Assembly: GCA_964601275.1 (NCBI GenBank)
Contig: CAZRMV010000002.1
Location: 310,001 to 374,000, forward strand
Length of the DNA stretch: 64,000 nt
Origin: JAOZPE01 sp964601275
Lineage (GTDB): Bacteria; Krumholzibacteriota; Krumholzibacteriia; JAJRXK01
Direction of reading: 5' to 3'
The stretch's first letter is position 1. Each line of letters starts with the position of its first letter. Below, one piece after another: positions 26,625-36,062 of the stretch. The notes beneath the pieces were generated by a model. It did not search any database. It was not told the DNA's origin and worked only from the letters and a program-made list of their open reading frames with translations. Position numbers and translations under genes: made by a program.

Positions 26625-27745
26625 GCGCTCGCTTCCTCATCGCGGCGGGAGGTACCGGGGGCCATATCCAGCCGGCCCTGGCGGTGGCGGCCGAACTGAA
26701 GGCGCAGCTTCCGTCGGCGCAGATCGACTTCGTCGGCGGCCGCCGGGGCATCGAGAAGCGACTGGTGCCGGCCGCCGGATTCCCCCTGCATCGATTGCCC
26801 GCCGCGGGTCTGCGCGGGCTCGGATGGCTCGGAGCGGTGCGGTTCTCCCTGCACTTCGGCGCGGCCTTGCTGCTGGCGGTTCCCCTGGTGTTGCGACTGC
26901 GTCCCCATGCGGTGCTGGCCACCGGCGGCTACGCGAGCGCCGCCCCCGCGGTCGCCGCCGCGCTCATGGGCCGGCCTCTCTGGCTCCAGGAGCAGAATGC
27001 GGTGCCGGGAGCGACCAACCGCTTCCTGTCCCGTTTTGCCGAGCGGGCCTACGTGGGCTTCGCCGAAGCGAAGGCCGCGTTGTCGCGCGCCGGCCGGGTC
27101 GAGCTGCTTCCCAATCCGGTGCGACGGGAAATCCTCCAGGCGAGAGGCCGCAAACCCTCGGCGGAGCTCTATCGCCGCTTCTCGCTGCGACCGGCCCGTC
27201 GCACCCTCCTGGTCTTCGGTGGCAGCCGGGGAGCCCGTCGCCTCAACGAGGCGGTGGCCGCGGCCTTCTCCGAGGAGGGCACGGGCGCGGGTTGGCAGGC
27301 ACTGGTGCAGACCGGCGAGGAGGGATACCCGACCCTGCGCGAGGTGGCCGAACGCAACCAGGACCTCAGCGCGACGCCCTACATCGACGACATGGCCGAC
27401 GCCTACGTGGTGGCCGACCTGGTGGTGTGCCGGGCCGGAGCGGTCACCCTTGCCGAGCTGGCCGCGGTCGGCAAGCCCGCGATCCTCGTGCCGTTCCCGC
27501 ACGCCACCGATGATCACCAGATGCGCAATGCCACCGCTTTTGCCGGGAAGGGCGGCGCGCGCGTCGTTCCCGACGCGGATTTCGATGGGAGGAGACTGAC
27601 CGCCCTGCTCGAGGAATTCCAACGAACTCCAGCCACGCTGGAAACGATGGGGGAGGCGGCGGCGAAGATCGCCGCCGGACACAACGGTGCCGCTGAACTC
27701 GCCGCCGCCTTGATCTCCCGCGTGGAAAAGGGGGTCCATCCATGA
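26621..27745 (+). CDS. murG: UDP-GlcNAc:MurNAc-pentapeptide-PP-undecaprenol GlcNAc transferase
   Basis: The 374-residue GT28 enzyme has the N-terminal IAAGGTGGHIQPALA, TGGYASAAP, LWLQEQNAVPGATN, GGSRGARRLNEAV and the C-terminal CRAGAVTLAELAAVG. It is a peripheral cytoplasmic-membrane enzyme that converts lipid I to lipid II. The ATG at 26621 overlaps the ftsW stop; the frame continues upstream only as a shadow of ftsW. The stop overlaps murC. Confidence 0.97.
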   Translation: MSARFLIAAGGTGGHIQPALAVAAELKAQLPSAQIDFVGGRRGIEKRLVPAAGFPLHRLPAAGLRGLGWLGAVRFSLHFGAALLLAVPLVLRLRPHAVLATGGYASAAPAVAAALMGRPLWLQEQNAVPGATNRFLSRFAERAYVGFAEAKAALSRAGRVELLPNPVRREILQARGRKPSAELYRRFSLRPARRTLLVFGGSRGARRLNEAVAAAFSEEGTGAGWQALVQTGEEGYPTLREVAERNQDLSATPYIDDMADAYVVADLVVCRAGAVTLAELAAVGKPAILVPFPHATDDHQMRNATAFAGKGGARVVPDADFDGRRLTALLEEFQRTPATLETMGEAAAKIAAGHNGAAELAAALISRVEKGVHP

Positions 27746-29181
27746 GCTGGACCGATCGGGGATTGTTCGTTCGGCCCGGAGAGCGGAACTCGGCCTTCCG
27801 CCTGACCCGGCGCATCCATTTCGTCGCCATCGGCGGGGTCGGGATGAGCGGCATCGCCGAGGTGCTCATCCACCTGGGATTCGAGGTGAGCGGAAGCGAC
27901 CTGAACGACGGTCCCCCCTTGCGTCGTCTGGGCGAGATGGGGGCGCAGGTCTGGGTGGGACACGACGCCTCCCACGTCGGCGATGCGGACGTGGTGGTGG
28001 TTTCGTCCGCAGTCCCCTCCGACAACCCGGAGATCGAGGAAGCGCGGCGGCGCGGGATTCCGGTCATCCGACGGGCGGAGATGCTCGCCGAGCTCATGCG
28101 GCTCAAGCACGGCGTGGCGGTCGCCGGGTCCCACGGCAAGACCACCACGAGCAGCCTGGTGGCCACCGTGCTCACCGAAGGTGGCCTCGATCCGACGGTG
28201 ATCGTGGGGGGCAAGCTCTTGGCCCTGGGCGGCACCGCGATCCTGGGGGGCGGCGAATACCTGGTCGCCGAGGCGGACGAGAGCGACGGTACCTTCCTGC
28301 GGCTCGATCCGGTGATCGCCGTCGTCACCAATGTCGACGCGGAGCACCTGGACCACTACGGGAACATGAATGCCCTGCGCGAGGCGTTCATCTCCTTCAT
28401 GGATCGCGTCCCCTTCTACGGCAAGGTCATCGCCTGCGCCGACGACCCCGAGTTGCGCAGCCTGCTGGAGCGCATCCGGTGGACTCCGTTCACCTATGGA
28501 ACCACCGAAGACTGCGACCTGAGGGTCTCGGCGGGGATCAGCGACGAGCAGGGGACGCAGCTGGACTTCTGGCTGCGAGGAACCGAGTTGGGCGGTTGCC
28601 GGGTTCCCTTGTTCGGAATGCACAACGCGCTGAATGCGGCCGCCGCAGTCGCCAGCGGGCTGGAGCTGGGACTCTCCTTCGAGGAGATCGCCCGCGCGCT
28701 CGCCTGCTTCGGAGGGGTCGGACGCCGCCTCGAGCAGAAGGGCGAGTTCGGGGGCGTGCTCGTGGTGGATGACTACGGTCACCATCCCACCGAGCTGGCG
28801 GTCACCCTCGATGCATTGCGGGCCAACTTTCCCCGCCGCCTGGTTGTGATCTTCCAGCCCCATCGCTATACCCGCACCCGCGATCACTATCGCGAATTCG
28901 CCGCGGTGCTCGCCAAGGCCGACGAGGTGGGGATCCTGCCGATCTACCCGGCGAGCGAGGCGCCCATCGACGGAATCGACAGCGAACTCATCGCCTCGTT
29001 GCTGGAGAAGAACACCGGGAAGACCGTGCGCCGTCTCAGCGGTCTGGAAGAGGCGGTGGAGTGGGCCCAGGCCAGCGCGCGCTCCGGCGATCTCTGGCTC
29101 ACCCAGGGAGCGGGGGACATCACCCGCCTGGCCGGAATGCTGGTGGAGGCCTTCCGGCCGAGGAAGGACGTGGACCGATGA
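27742..29181 (+). CDS. murC: UDP-N-acetylmuramate:L-alanine ligase
   Basis: The 479-residue Mur ligase begins with the typical IHFVAIGGVGMSGIAEVL near residue 28, then has the ATP-binding GSHGKTTTSSL, EADESDGTFL, and DDYGHHPTEL. It adds the first amino acid, L-alanine, to UDP-MurNAc. In many dcw clusters murB follows directly; here ftsQ does, with no murB. ATGA overlaps occur at both ends. Confidence 0.97.
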   Translation: MSWTDRGLFVRPGERNSAFRLTRRIHFVAIGGVGMSGIAEVLIHLGFEVSGSDLNDGPPLRRLGEMGAQVWVGHDASHVGDADVVVVSSAVPSDNPEIEEARRRGIPVIRRAEMLAELMRLKHGVAVAGSHGKTTTSSLVATVLTEGGLDPTVIVGGKLLALGGTAILGGGEYLVAEADESDGTFLRLDPVIAVVTNVDAEHLDHYGNMNALREAFISFMDRVPFYGKVIACADDPELRSLLERIRWTPFTYGTTEDCDLRVSAGISDEQGTQLDFWLRGTELGGCRVPLFGMHNALNAAAAVASGLELGLSFEEIARALACFGGVGRRLEQKGEFGGVLVVDDYGHHPTELAVTLDALRANFPRRLVVIFQPHRYTRTRDHYREFAAVLAKADEVGILPIYPASEAPIDGIDSELIASLLEKNTGKTVRRLSGLEEAVEWAQASARSGDLWLTQGAGDITRLAGMLVEAFRPRKDVDR

Positions 29182-29987
29182 CCAAGATCCGCTACGTGGG
29201 CACCGAAGCACCGCGACCGAGGGCCCCGAGGCCGGCGGCCCGGCGGGGTCGTTCGACCGCCGGGCGGCGGAAAACCCGATCGGCGACTTCGCGCCGCCTG
29301 CGCACGGTGGTGATCTGCGTCGCCGCGGCGGGAGCGGTGATCGTGGCGCTGGCCTGGGGAGTGCGGGTCCGTTCGGTGCGCATCGAGGGACGGATCGCCG
29401 CCGACGCCCGGCAGTTGCGCCAGGCGGTGACGCCCTGCTTCGGCCGACGCATCTTCCTGGTCGATCGCCGGGCTCTGCGCGAGCGCCTGCTCGAGGATCC
29501 CTGGATCGAGAACGCAGTGATTCTTCCGCTTCCTACCGGCGTGCTCCGGGTGCGCCTGAAGGAAGCCACCCCCGTCTTCTCCCTGGACGGAGGCGGGGCG
29601 GTTCGCGCCGACGGGAGGGTCCTGCCCCCCCGGCGCGGCATCGATGTGTCCGGTCTTCCCCGACTGAGAGCCCCACGTCGGGAGGGGACGGCCGAACTGA
29701 GCAAGGTCGCGCGTCGGCTCGTGCGGGAGCTGTGCGTGGCCTTGGACCGGACGCCGTGGACCTGGCCTTCGGGCCTTTCGTCGGTGGAGGTGGGTGCGGA
29801 CGGCGACGTCACGCTCACGACCGGCGGCGGCCTCGTGGTTGTGCTGGGGTCCGAAGGCTGGGACCGGCGTTTGGCGACCTTCGCCCAGACGCTGCCCTCG
29901 CTTCGGCCACGTCCCGGTGACCGGTTGGATTTCCGTTTTCAGCGACAGGTGGTCGTCACATCCGGCGTCGACCACCGGGGAGGATGA
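29178..29987 (+). CDS. ftsQ: Cell-division protein FtsQ (POTRA domain)
   Basis: The 269-residue bitopic protein has a basic cytoplasmic tail of about 50 residues, a membrane helix near 54-72 (VVICVAAAGAVIVALAWG), and then a POTRA domain starting at VRSVRIEGRI. This is followed by the beta region LPLPTGVLRVRLKEATPVF. FtsQ bridges FtsL/FtsB with the rest of the divisome in the periplasm. It follows murC with an ATGA overlap and ends one base before the ftsA start region. Confidence 0.88.
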   Translation: MTKIRYVGTEAPRPRAPRPAARRGRSTAGRRKTRSATSRRLRTVVICVAAAGAVIVALAWGVRVRSVRIEGRIAADARQLRQAVTPCFGRRIFLVDRRALRERLLEDPWIENAVILPLPTGVLRVRLKEATPVFSLDGGGAVRADGRVLPPRRGIDVSGLPRLRAPRREGTAELSKVARRLVRELCVALDRTPWTWPSGLSSVEVGADGDVTLTTGGGLVVVLGSEGWDRRLATFAQTLPSLRPRPGDRLDFRFQRQVVVTSGVDHRGG

Positions 29988-29988
29988 G

Positions 29989-31206
29989 ATGGACGCATTG
30001 GAAGTCCTGGCGGGTCTGGATCTGGGTTCCACACGTTTTCGAGCCGTGGTAGCCGAGCCGGATGGCAACGGGGGTGTGGCCATTCTGGGCCACGCCTCCG
30101 TCGCCAGTCGGGGATTCCACCGGGGAGAGCTGGTGGACCTTCCGGCGGCATCGGCGGCCATCCGCGAGGTGCTCGAGACCGCGAGCGAGGTCGCCGGCGT
30201 GATTCCTCCCAACGTCGCGGTCAATGTCGCGGGCAAGCACCTCCGCAGCTTGTCGTGCAGCGGGTTCATCTCCCTGGACGAGAGCGGGGGAAGGGTGCGG
30301 CTCGAGCATCTCGAGAGGGTGCGCCGCCGGGTGCAGGCCATGGGCATCCCCTTCGACCGGGTGGTGCTCCACTGTCTTCCGGTCGAGTACACCCTGGACG
30401 ATCGCAGTGGCTTGCAGAACCCGGTGGGCATGACCGGTTCGCGGCTGGAACTGGACGCCCACCTGGTGACCGGCGAGCAGACCGCGGTCCAGGCGGTCGA
30501 CCGGGCGGTCGACATGGCGGGGTACAAGGCCGACCCCCTGATCTTCAATCCCCTGGCCACCGCCGCCTTCCTGGTGGGTCCCCAGGAGCGTGAGCAGGGG
30601 TGTCTGTTGGTCGATATCGGGGGCGAAACCACCCATTATGCTCTTTACTACCGGGGTCGGATGCGGCAGAGCGGAGTGGTGGGGTTGGGGGGAAATCACG
30701 TCACCCGGGACCTCGCCTACGTTTTGGGTGTTGATCCCAGGGAGGCAGAGGTACTAAAAAGGACCGAAGCCAGCGCCCTGCGCTCGAAGGTCATGCCCCA
30801 CGGCGGATCGGATTCCGCCACGACCGTCGAATCGCATGAGGCGCATCGCGCCCGGGTTGCGGCGATCTGCGAACCCCGGCAACAGGAGATCCTGGAGCTG
30901 GTGGCGGCGGGTCTGCAGTGGGGGGTGACGCGTCCGGCGCTGGCGGCGGGGATCCTGCTCACCGGCGGCGGAAGCCGGATCCCCGGGACGGTGGAGCTTG
31001 CCGAGCAGGTGTTCGCCCTGAGGGCGCAGCTGCGGCGGGCGCCCGGTGATGATCTCGCGCCCCACCCGGAGACCTGGGCCACCGCGCTCGGGTTGGCCCG
31101 GTTGGCGCTCGAACACGAACCCTCCCTTCCTCTTGCCCCCATCACCAGACCCGGGGAAGGGAGACTCTGGAACAGTTTCAAACGCGTTCTCGACCGCCTG
31201 GTCTGA
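29989..31206 (+). CDS. ftsA: Cell-division ATPase FtsA
   Basis: The 405-residue actin-like ATPase starts with GLDLGSTRFRAVV (phosphate 1) and has LLVDIGGETTHYALY (phosphate 2) and LTGGGSRIPG near the adenosine site. The C terminus GRLWNSFKRVLDRLV is an amphipathic membrane-targeting helix. FtsA tethers FtsZ filaments to the membrane. The ATG at 29989 follows the ftsQ stop by one base; an ATG at 29984 is out of frame. ftsZ starts 48 bases downstream. Confidence 0.95.
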   Translation: MDALEVLAGLDLGSTRFRAVVAEPDGNGGVAILGHASVASRGFHRGELVDLPAASAAIREVLETASEVAGVIPPNVAVNVAGKHLRSLSCSGFISLDESGGRVRLEHLERVRRRVQAMGIPFDRVVLHCLPVEYTLDDRSGLQNPVGMTGSRLELDAHLVTGEQTAVQAVDRAVDMAGYKADPLIFNPLATAAFLVGPQEREQGCLLVDIGGETTHYALYYRGRMRQSGVVGLGGNHVTRDLAYVLGVDPREAEVLKRTEASALRSKVMPHGGSDSATTVESHEAHRARVAAICEPRQQEILELVAAGLQWGVTRPALAAGILLTGGGSRIPGTVELAEQVFALRAQLRRAPGDDLAPHPETWATALGLARLALEHEPSLPLAPITRPGEGRLWNSFKRVLDRLV

Positions 31207-31254
31207 CCAAGAGGTGGAGATTCCCCACGGCATGGCCCAAGGCTGGAGGATTCC

Positions 31255-32586
31255 ATGATGATGTTCGAATTCGAAGAGGAATACACCGACCAGGCTCAGA
31301 TCCGGGTGGTGGGCGTCGGGGGAGCCGGTGGCAACGCGGTCAACGGGATGGTGACCTCGGGCTTGCCTGGAGTGGAGTTCGTTGCGATCAACACCGACGC
31401 GCAGGCCCTGCAGGAGAGCGAGGCCGGCAACAAGGTCCAGATCGGGGCCAAGATCACCCGCGGGCTCGGGTCCGGCGGCGATCCCCGCATCGGGGAGAAG
31501 GCGGTCGAGGAGGACGAGGCCCGGGTGGCCGAAGTCCTGACCGGGGCCGACATGGTCTTCGTCACCGCGGGCATGGGCGGAGGCACCGGGACCGGCGCGG
31601 CGCCGACCGTGGCGAGGATCGCCCGGGAACTGGGCGCGCTGGTGGTGGGCATCGTGACCATGCCCTTCACCTTCGAGGGCCGTCACCGGGGCACCCAGGC
31701 CCGGGAGGGACTCGAGGCCCTGAAGAACGAGGTCGATACCCTCATCGCCATCCAGAACGACCGCCTTCTGAAGATCGTCCCCGCGAACACTCCGCTGACC
31801 GACGCGTTCCGGGTGGCGGACATGGTGCTCTACCACGCCACCAAGGGAATCAGCGACCTGATCACCGTGCCCGGACTGGTCAATCTCGACTTCGCCGACG
31901 TGCGCAGCGTGATGACCGGCATGGGGGACGCGATCATGGGCGCGGGCGTGGCCAAGGGTGAAAGCCGCGCGGTCGAGGCGGCGACGGCGGCCATCTCCAG
32001 TCCCCTGCTCGATGAGGTGGATATCCGGGGAGCCAAGGGCGTTCTCGTGAACATCACCGGAGCAAGCGACATGACCCTGCACGAGGTCAGCGAGGCCACC
32101 AGCATCATCCAGGACGGGGTCGGCGCCGACGCCAACCTCATCTTCGGGGCGGTGGTGGACGCCAACGCGGGCGAGGAATTGCGGGTGACGGTGATCGCCA
32201 CCGGGTTCGGGGACCAGGCTCGAAGCTCGGCGAGCCAGCAGGTGGGCATGGTCCGGCCCCTGACCCGGCCGGTGCCGCTGGAGACCCCGGCTCCGGCCGT
32301 GCCCGACGCGCGGGAGACGCCTCCGCCTCCGGCCCGGGTCGCCCAGGCCCAGGTGGAGAGCCCCCTGGCCGCAGCGGAGGCGGCCGCGGGTGCGCGGGCG
32401 GATACCCCGGTGGTTCCCCGGGCCGAACGAACCCCGGCGGGTGGGATGCCGCCGCGGCAGTCGATGTTCTCCGAGGAGGTGCCACCGGCGTCCGAGGAGG
32501 ATTCCCGGGTCGCCGGCCGGCCGGTGCGCAGCGGGCGGGGAGCCGATCTGGACATTCCGACCTTCATCCGCAAGACGATGGACTGA
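31255..32586 (+). CDS. ftsZ: Tubulin-like cell-division GTPase FtsZ
   Basis: The 443-residue protein has RVVGVGGAGGNAVNGM, the GTP-binding tubulin signature GGGTGTGA near residue 107, and NLDFADVRSVM. A proline/alanine-rich linker of about 90 residues follows, and the tail is DLDIPTFIRKTMD, the conserved peptide that binds FtsA. It forms the cytokinetic ring. Three consecutive ATG codons start the gene at 31255; GGAGGA at 31243-31248 suits the first or second. The 48-base gap from ftsA is the widest in the downstream half of the cluster. Confidence 0.97.
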   Translation: MMMFEFEEEYTDQAQIRVVGVGGAGGNAVNGMVTSGLPGVEFVAINTDAQALQESEAGNKVQIGAKITRGLGSGGDPRIGEKAVEEDEARVAEVLTGADMVFVTAGMGGGTGTGAAPTVARIARELGALVVGIVTMPFTFEGRHRGTQAREGLEALKNEVDTLIAIQNDRLLKIVPANTPLTDAFRVADMVLYHATKGISDLITVPGLVNLDFADVRSVMTGMGDAIMGAGVAKGESRAVEAATAAISSPLLDEVDIRGAKGVLVNITGASDMTLHEVSEATSIIQDGVGADANLIFGAVVDANAGEELRVTVIATGFGDQARSSASQQVGMVRPLTRPVPLETPAPAVPDARETPPPPARVAQAQVESPLAAAEAAAGARADTPVVPRAERTPAGGMPPRQSMFSEEVPPASEEDSRVAGRPVRSGRGADLDIPTFIRKTMD

Positions 32587-32591
32587 TCGTC

Positions 32592-34268
32592 ATGTTCCGG
32601 TGGCTCTTCGGGGATACGCCCCAACGACACTACGAAGAGGGGATGCGCCTGTACAACCGGGGCGAGATGGAGGAAGCCCTCCGTCGTTTCGACCAGGCCC
32701 TGCAGGGGCTGGAGGATGGAAGCCATCCCTACCATGCCCTGGCCCGCTTCTACCGGGCCGAGTCCCAGGCCCGGCTGGGGGCGCGATTGCTCCGCGACGG
32801 CCAGGACGAACCGGCGTTGCGCTTCTTGGACGCCGCGTTGCAGGAACAGCCCGGATACCCCGATCTGCACTTCCGCAAGGCGGTCGCCCAGTTTCGTCTG
32901 GGCCACCGCGATCCGGCGGAGGCCTCGGCCCGCCAGGCCCTGGAGATCAACAGCGATCTGGCCGAGGCCCGTGTGCTCCTGTCGGTGATCCTGCGGGAGC
33001 GGGGCGAGGACGATGCGGCGGACGAGGAGCTGGAGCGGGCGCGCCTTTGCGGGCGCCGGCGTCCCACCGCGCTCACCCGATTCCTCGACGCGAAGGGAGG
33101 GCCGCTCTCGGCCGAGCAATTGTGGGAACATCTCTTCGACGAGGAGAGCCTCCGTCGGAAGATCGACCGGGCCGAAGCCCTGTATCACGCCGGCGATCTG
33201 GACGAGAGCCAGCGGAGGTTCGAGGAGCTGCTCGCGAACTACCCCGACTTTCCCGACCTCCGGCTCAAGCTGGCCCTCATCCTGTTCCGCAAGGGAGAGC
33301 AGGAGGAATCCCTGATCCACCTGGAACGGGCGCTGTCCATCCACCCGGATTTCGGGGACGCACTGGTTCTCTCCGCCGCCGTCCTGTTGCACCAGGGAGA
33401 GGTCGAGCGGGCGCGAAGACGCTATGAAGAGGCCCGGAAGGGGGCGGCGTTGCCCTCACCCTTCGCCGATTACGGCTTGGCGGTCTGCCGTCACCTGACC
33501 GGGGACGAAGAGGGTTGCTACGAACTGATCCGCCCCCTGCTCTCGCAGGGCGAGGTCCCGTGGGAGGTGTTGGCCCTCTTGGGGGCCACGCGCGCCGTGA
33601 CCGGGCAGCACGAATTGGCTCGCGCGGCCTACTCCGAGCTGGAGGCCCATGGGCCGAGCCCCGAGGCCTGGTTGGACGCGGTGTCCTTCCACCTGCAGAC
33701 GGGGGACCTGTCCGCGGCCGAACACGCTCTCAGCCAGCTGGAGGAAGTCAGCGGGGATCCGGAGGTGATCCTGGCCCGGTCCGAACTCCTGGTTCGGCAG
33801 AAGCGGGATGAGGACGCCGTCGGTCTGCTGGAGGAGTACACGCGGGAACATGGACTCCATCCGGCCCTCAGTGTGGCGGAAACGCGTCTTCTGCGGCGCC
33901 GGGGGGAACTCTCGCGCGGTTTGCGCCGTCTCGACGAGGTGCTGCAGCGGTGGCCGGAGTGCACCCCCGCCCGCCGGGAGCGCCTCAGGATCCTGGCCGA
34001 CGACGAGCGGGTCGCCGAGGCCCTCGACGAACTCGCCCGACTTGGCTCCCACCACGGGGGGGCGGTCGACGACGAGCTGATGCGGTTGCACCTGCTGCGA
34101 CGGGCGGGGCGAGTCGAGGAAGCCGAGGAACTGGCGCACCGCCTGGTGAAGATGTATCCGCTCACGCTGCGGGTCCGGGTCCAGCAACGGGAACGCTGGC
34201 TGACGCCCCTTTCGGTGGAGCCGCTGTCCGCCCTCGGCGCGATGGAGGAAGCCTCGAGTGCCTCCTGA
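32592..34268 (+). CDS. TPR-repeat protein downstream of ftsZ
   Basis: The 558-residue protein consists of tetratricopeptide-like helical repeats along its length (for example LYNRGEMEEALRRFDQAL near residue 20 and ALYHAGDLDESQRRFEELL near 197). It has no signal peptide and no membrane segment, so it is probably a cytoplasmic scaffold. It starts 5 bases after ftsZ and its stop overlaps the radical SAM gene as TGATG, so it is probably translated with both. The function and partners are unknown. Confidence 0.8.
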   Translation: MFRWLFGDTPQRHYEEGMRLYNRGEMEEALRRFDQALQGLEDGSHPYHALARFYRAESQARLGARLLRDGQDEPALRFLDAALQEQPGYPDLHFRKAVAQFRLGHRDPAEASARQALEINSDLAEARVLLSVILRERGEDDAADEELERARLCGRRRPTALTRFLDAKGGPLSAEQLWEHLFDEESLRRKIDRAEALYHAGDLDESQRRFEELLANYPDFPDLRLKLALILFRKGEQEESLIHLERALSIHPDFGDALVLSAAVLLHQGEVERARRRYEEARKGAALPSPFADYGLAVCRHLTGDEEGCYELIRPLLSQGEVPWEVLALLGATRAVTGQHELARAAYSELEAHGPSPEAWLDAVSFHLQTGDLSAAEHALSQLEEVSGDPEVILARSELLVRQKRDEDAVGLLEEYTREHGLHPALSVAETRLLRRRGELSRGLRRLDEVLQRWPECTPARRERLRILADDERVAEALDELARLGSHHGGAVDDELMRLHLLRRAGRVEEAEELAHRLVKMYPLTLRVRVQQRERWLTPLSVEPLSALGAMEEASSAS

Positions 34269-35998
34269 TGCAGAGACTTCCCGCACACGTCCAGGAGAAA
34301 CTCGCCGCTGAGAGCTGGGTGATTCCTCCTCCCTCCCGGAGAGGAAGGTCGGACCCCGGCGTCCTGGTCTGCTTCGCGAACACCTACGAAGTCGGCATGT
34401 CCAACCTGGGCTTCCAGTACATCTGGAGCGCCTGTCTCGATTCCATGGAAGTGGAAGTCGATCGACTCTTCCTGGAACCGGAACACCCCCATTCTCCCTG
34501 CGGCTTCACCTCGCGGCGGCCCCTGACCGAGCACCGTCTCAGTCTGTGGAGCATCTCCTTCGAAGAGGATTACTTCCACCTGGCGAAGATGCTGCACGCG
34601 GCGGGGGTTCCTCTCCACGCCGAGGAGCGGACCGAAGGCGATCCCTTCGTCCTGGCGGGGGGACCCGCGGTGAGCGCCAACCCGGAGACCGTTGCTCCAC
34701 TCTGCGATGCCATCGTGCTCGGTGATGGGGAGCCGTTCATGGAGGCCGCGGTCGAGACCCTCGAGGCTTTTGCGCGCGGCGATCTGGACCGGGAGACCTT
34801 CGCCCGGTCCCTGTCCTCCCTGCCGGGGGTCTATCTGCCGGCCTCGAATCGCCATCCCATCTTCCACGAACGCGATCCGGACCGGCAATCGACCACCGGG
34901 TTCCAATTGCCGCGCACCCCGGTCGCTCCGGTGAAACCGGGCCTGGTCAGCTCGAGGGTGGTCACTCCCCATTCGGTGTTCCGCAACGTCCTCATGGCGG
35001 AGATGACCCGGGGGTGTGGGTGGGGTTGCCGCTTCTGCCTGGCCGGCTACTGGTACCGGCCGGTCCGTTACGCCGACGCCGATGCCCTCCTGCGCCGGGT
35101 GGAGGAGTGGAAGCCGGGGGATGGGATGTCGGTGGGCCTGGTCGGGGCGTGCCTGGTCGATCATCCCCGCCTGGACGAGGTGACCTCAGAGCTGGCGGCC
35201 CGGGGGGTTTCCTATACCACCAGCAGTCTGCGCTTGGAGAAGCTCGATCGCGAGCGCATCGACCGGATCGTCCAGGGAGGGATGAAGACCATCACCATTG
35301 CGCCCGAAGCGGGAACCGAGCGGCTGCGCCGGGTGATCCGCAAGACCATGACTGACGAGGACATCCTCCACGCCGCGGGTCTCCTCGCCGAGAAGCGGGT
35401 CGGCAAGATCAAGCTCTACTTCATGATGGGATTGCCGACCGAGCTGGACGAAGACATGGAGGGCATCGTTTCCCTGGTCCGCAGGGTCAAGCGGCGATTC
35501 GCCGAGGTGCATCACCACCCGCGCCTGTCGGTGAGCGTGAGTCCGCTGGTTCCCAAGCCCTGGACCGCGTTCCAGTGGAAGGCGATGATCGATGTGCCCA
35601 CCCATCGTCGCCGGGCGAAACTTCTCTATCGGGCACTCGATCGGCTCTCCGGTGTACATCTCGAGGTGGGAAAACCCCGGGCGAGCACCCGGCAGAGCGT
35701 GCTCTCGCTGGGAGACCGCCGGGTGGGCGAGGCCCTGGTGCTCTGGGGACGGGGGGAAGCGCCGACCTGGCCGCGGGCCTTGAAGGACGCGGGAGTGGAC
35801 GTCGATTGGATCCTCTACGGGGAAAAACCCGACGCCTACCGTTTCCCCTGGGATTTCGTCAAGCCGGGAATCACGCGTCGATACCTGCTGAAGGAGTTCC
35901 ATCGCAGCTTCGAGGATGGCGGGGACGCGGGGAGACGGTCGTGGGAGGCGCGGCAGGAGGCGGTGTCGTCCAGGAAGGGTCGTCCAGGGCCGGCTTGA
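34268..35998 (+). CDS. B12-binding-type radical SAM protein (TIGR03960-like)
   Basis: The 576-residue protein contains the radical SAM cluster C250-x3-C254-x2-C257 (GCGWGCRFCLAGYWYRP). It is preceded by a B12-binding-like region with NTYEVGMSNLGFQYIW and LGDGEPF. Downstream blocks IAPEAGTERLRRVI and KIKLYFMMGLPTE are characteristic of the TIGR03960/YgiQ-like group. The reaction is unknown; the family is often found next to a DUF2344 partner and RNase G, neither of which is seen here. The ATG at 34268 overlaps the TPR gene stop. Confidence 0.85.
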   Translation: MQRLPAHVQEKLAAESWVIPPPSRRGRSDPGVLVCFANTYEVGMSNLGFQYIWSACLDSMEVEVDRLFLEPEHPHSPCGFTSRRPLTEHRLSLWSISFEEDYFHLAKMLHAAGVPLHAEERTEGDPFVLAGGPAVSANPETVAPLCDAIVLGDGEPFMEAAVETLEAFARGDLDRETFARSLSSLPGVYLPASNRHPIFHERDPDRQSTTGFQLPRTPVAPVKPGLVSSRVVTPHSVFRNVLMAEMTRGCGWGCRFCLAGYWYRPVRYADADALLRRVEEWKPGDGMSVGLVGACLVDHPRLDEVTSELAARGVSYTTSSLRLEKLDRERIDRIVQGGMKTITIAPEAGTERLRRVIRKTMTDEDILHAAGLLAEKRVGKIKLYFMMGLPTELDEDMEGIVSLVRRVKRRFAEVHHHPRLSVSVSPLVPKPWTAFQWKAMIDVPTHRRRAKLLYRALDRLSGVHLEVGKPRASTRQSVLSLGDRRVGEALVLWGRGEAPTWPRALKDAGVDVDWILYGEKPDAYRFPWDFVKPGITRRYLLKEFHRSFEDGGDAGRRSWEARQEAVSSRKGRPGPA

Positions 35999-36062
35999 CG
36001 GACGAGCGCAGGGTGGGCACTGTACCGGGTCGAATCCCGGACCGATTCCGCGAGGTGGGCCC

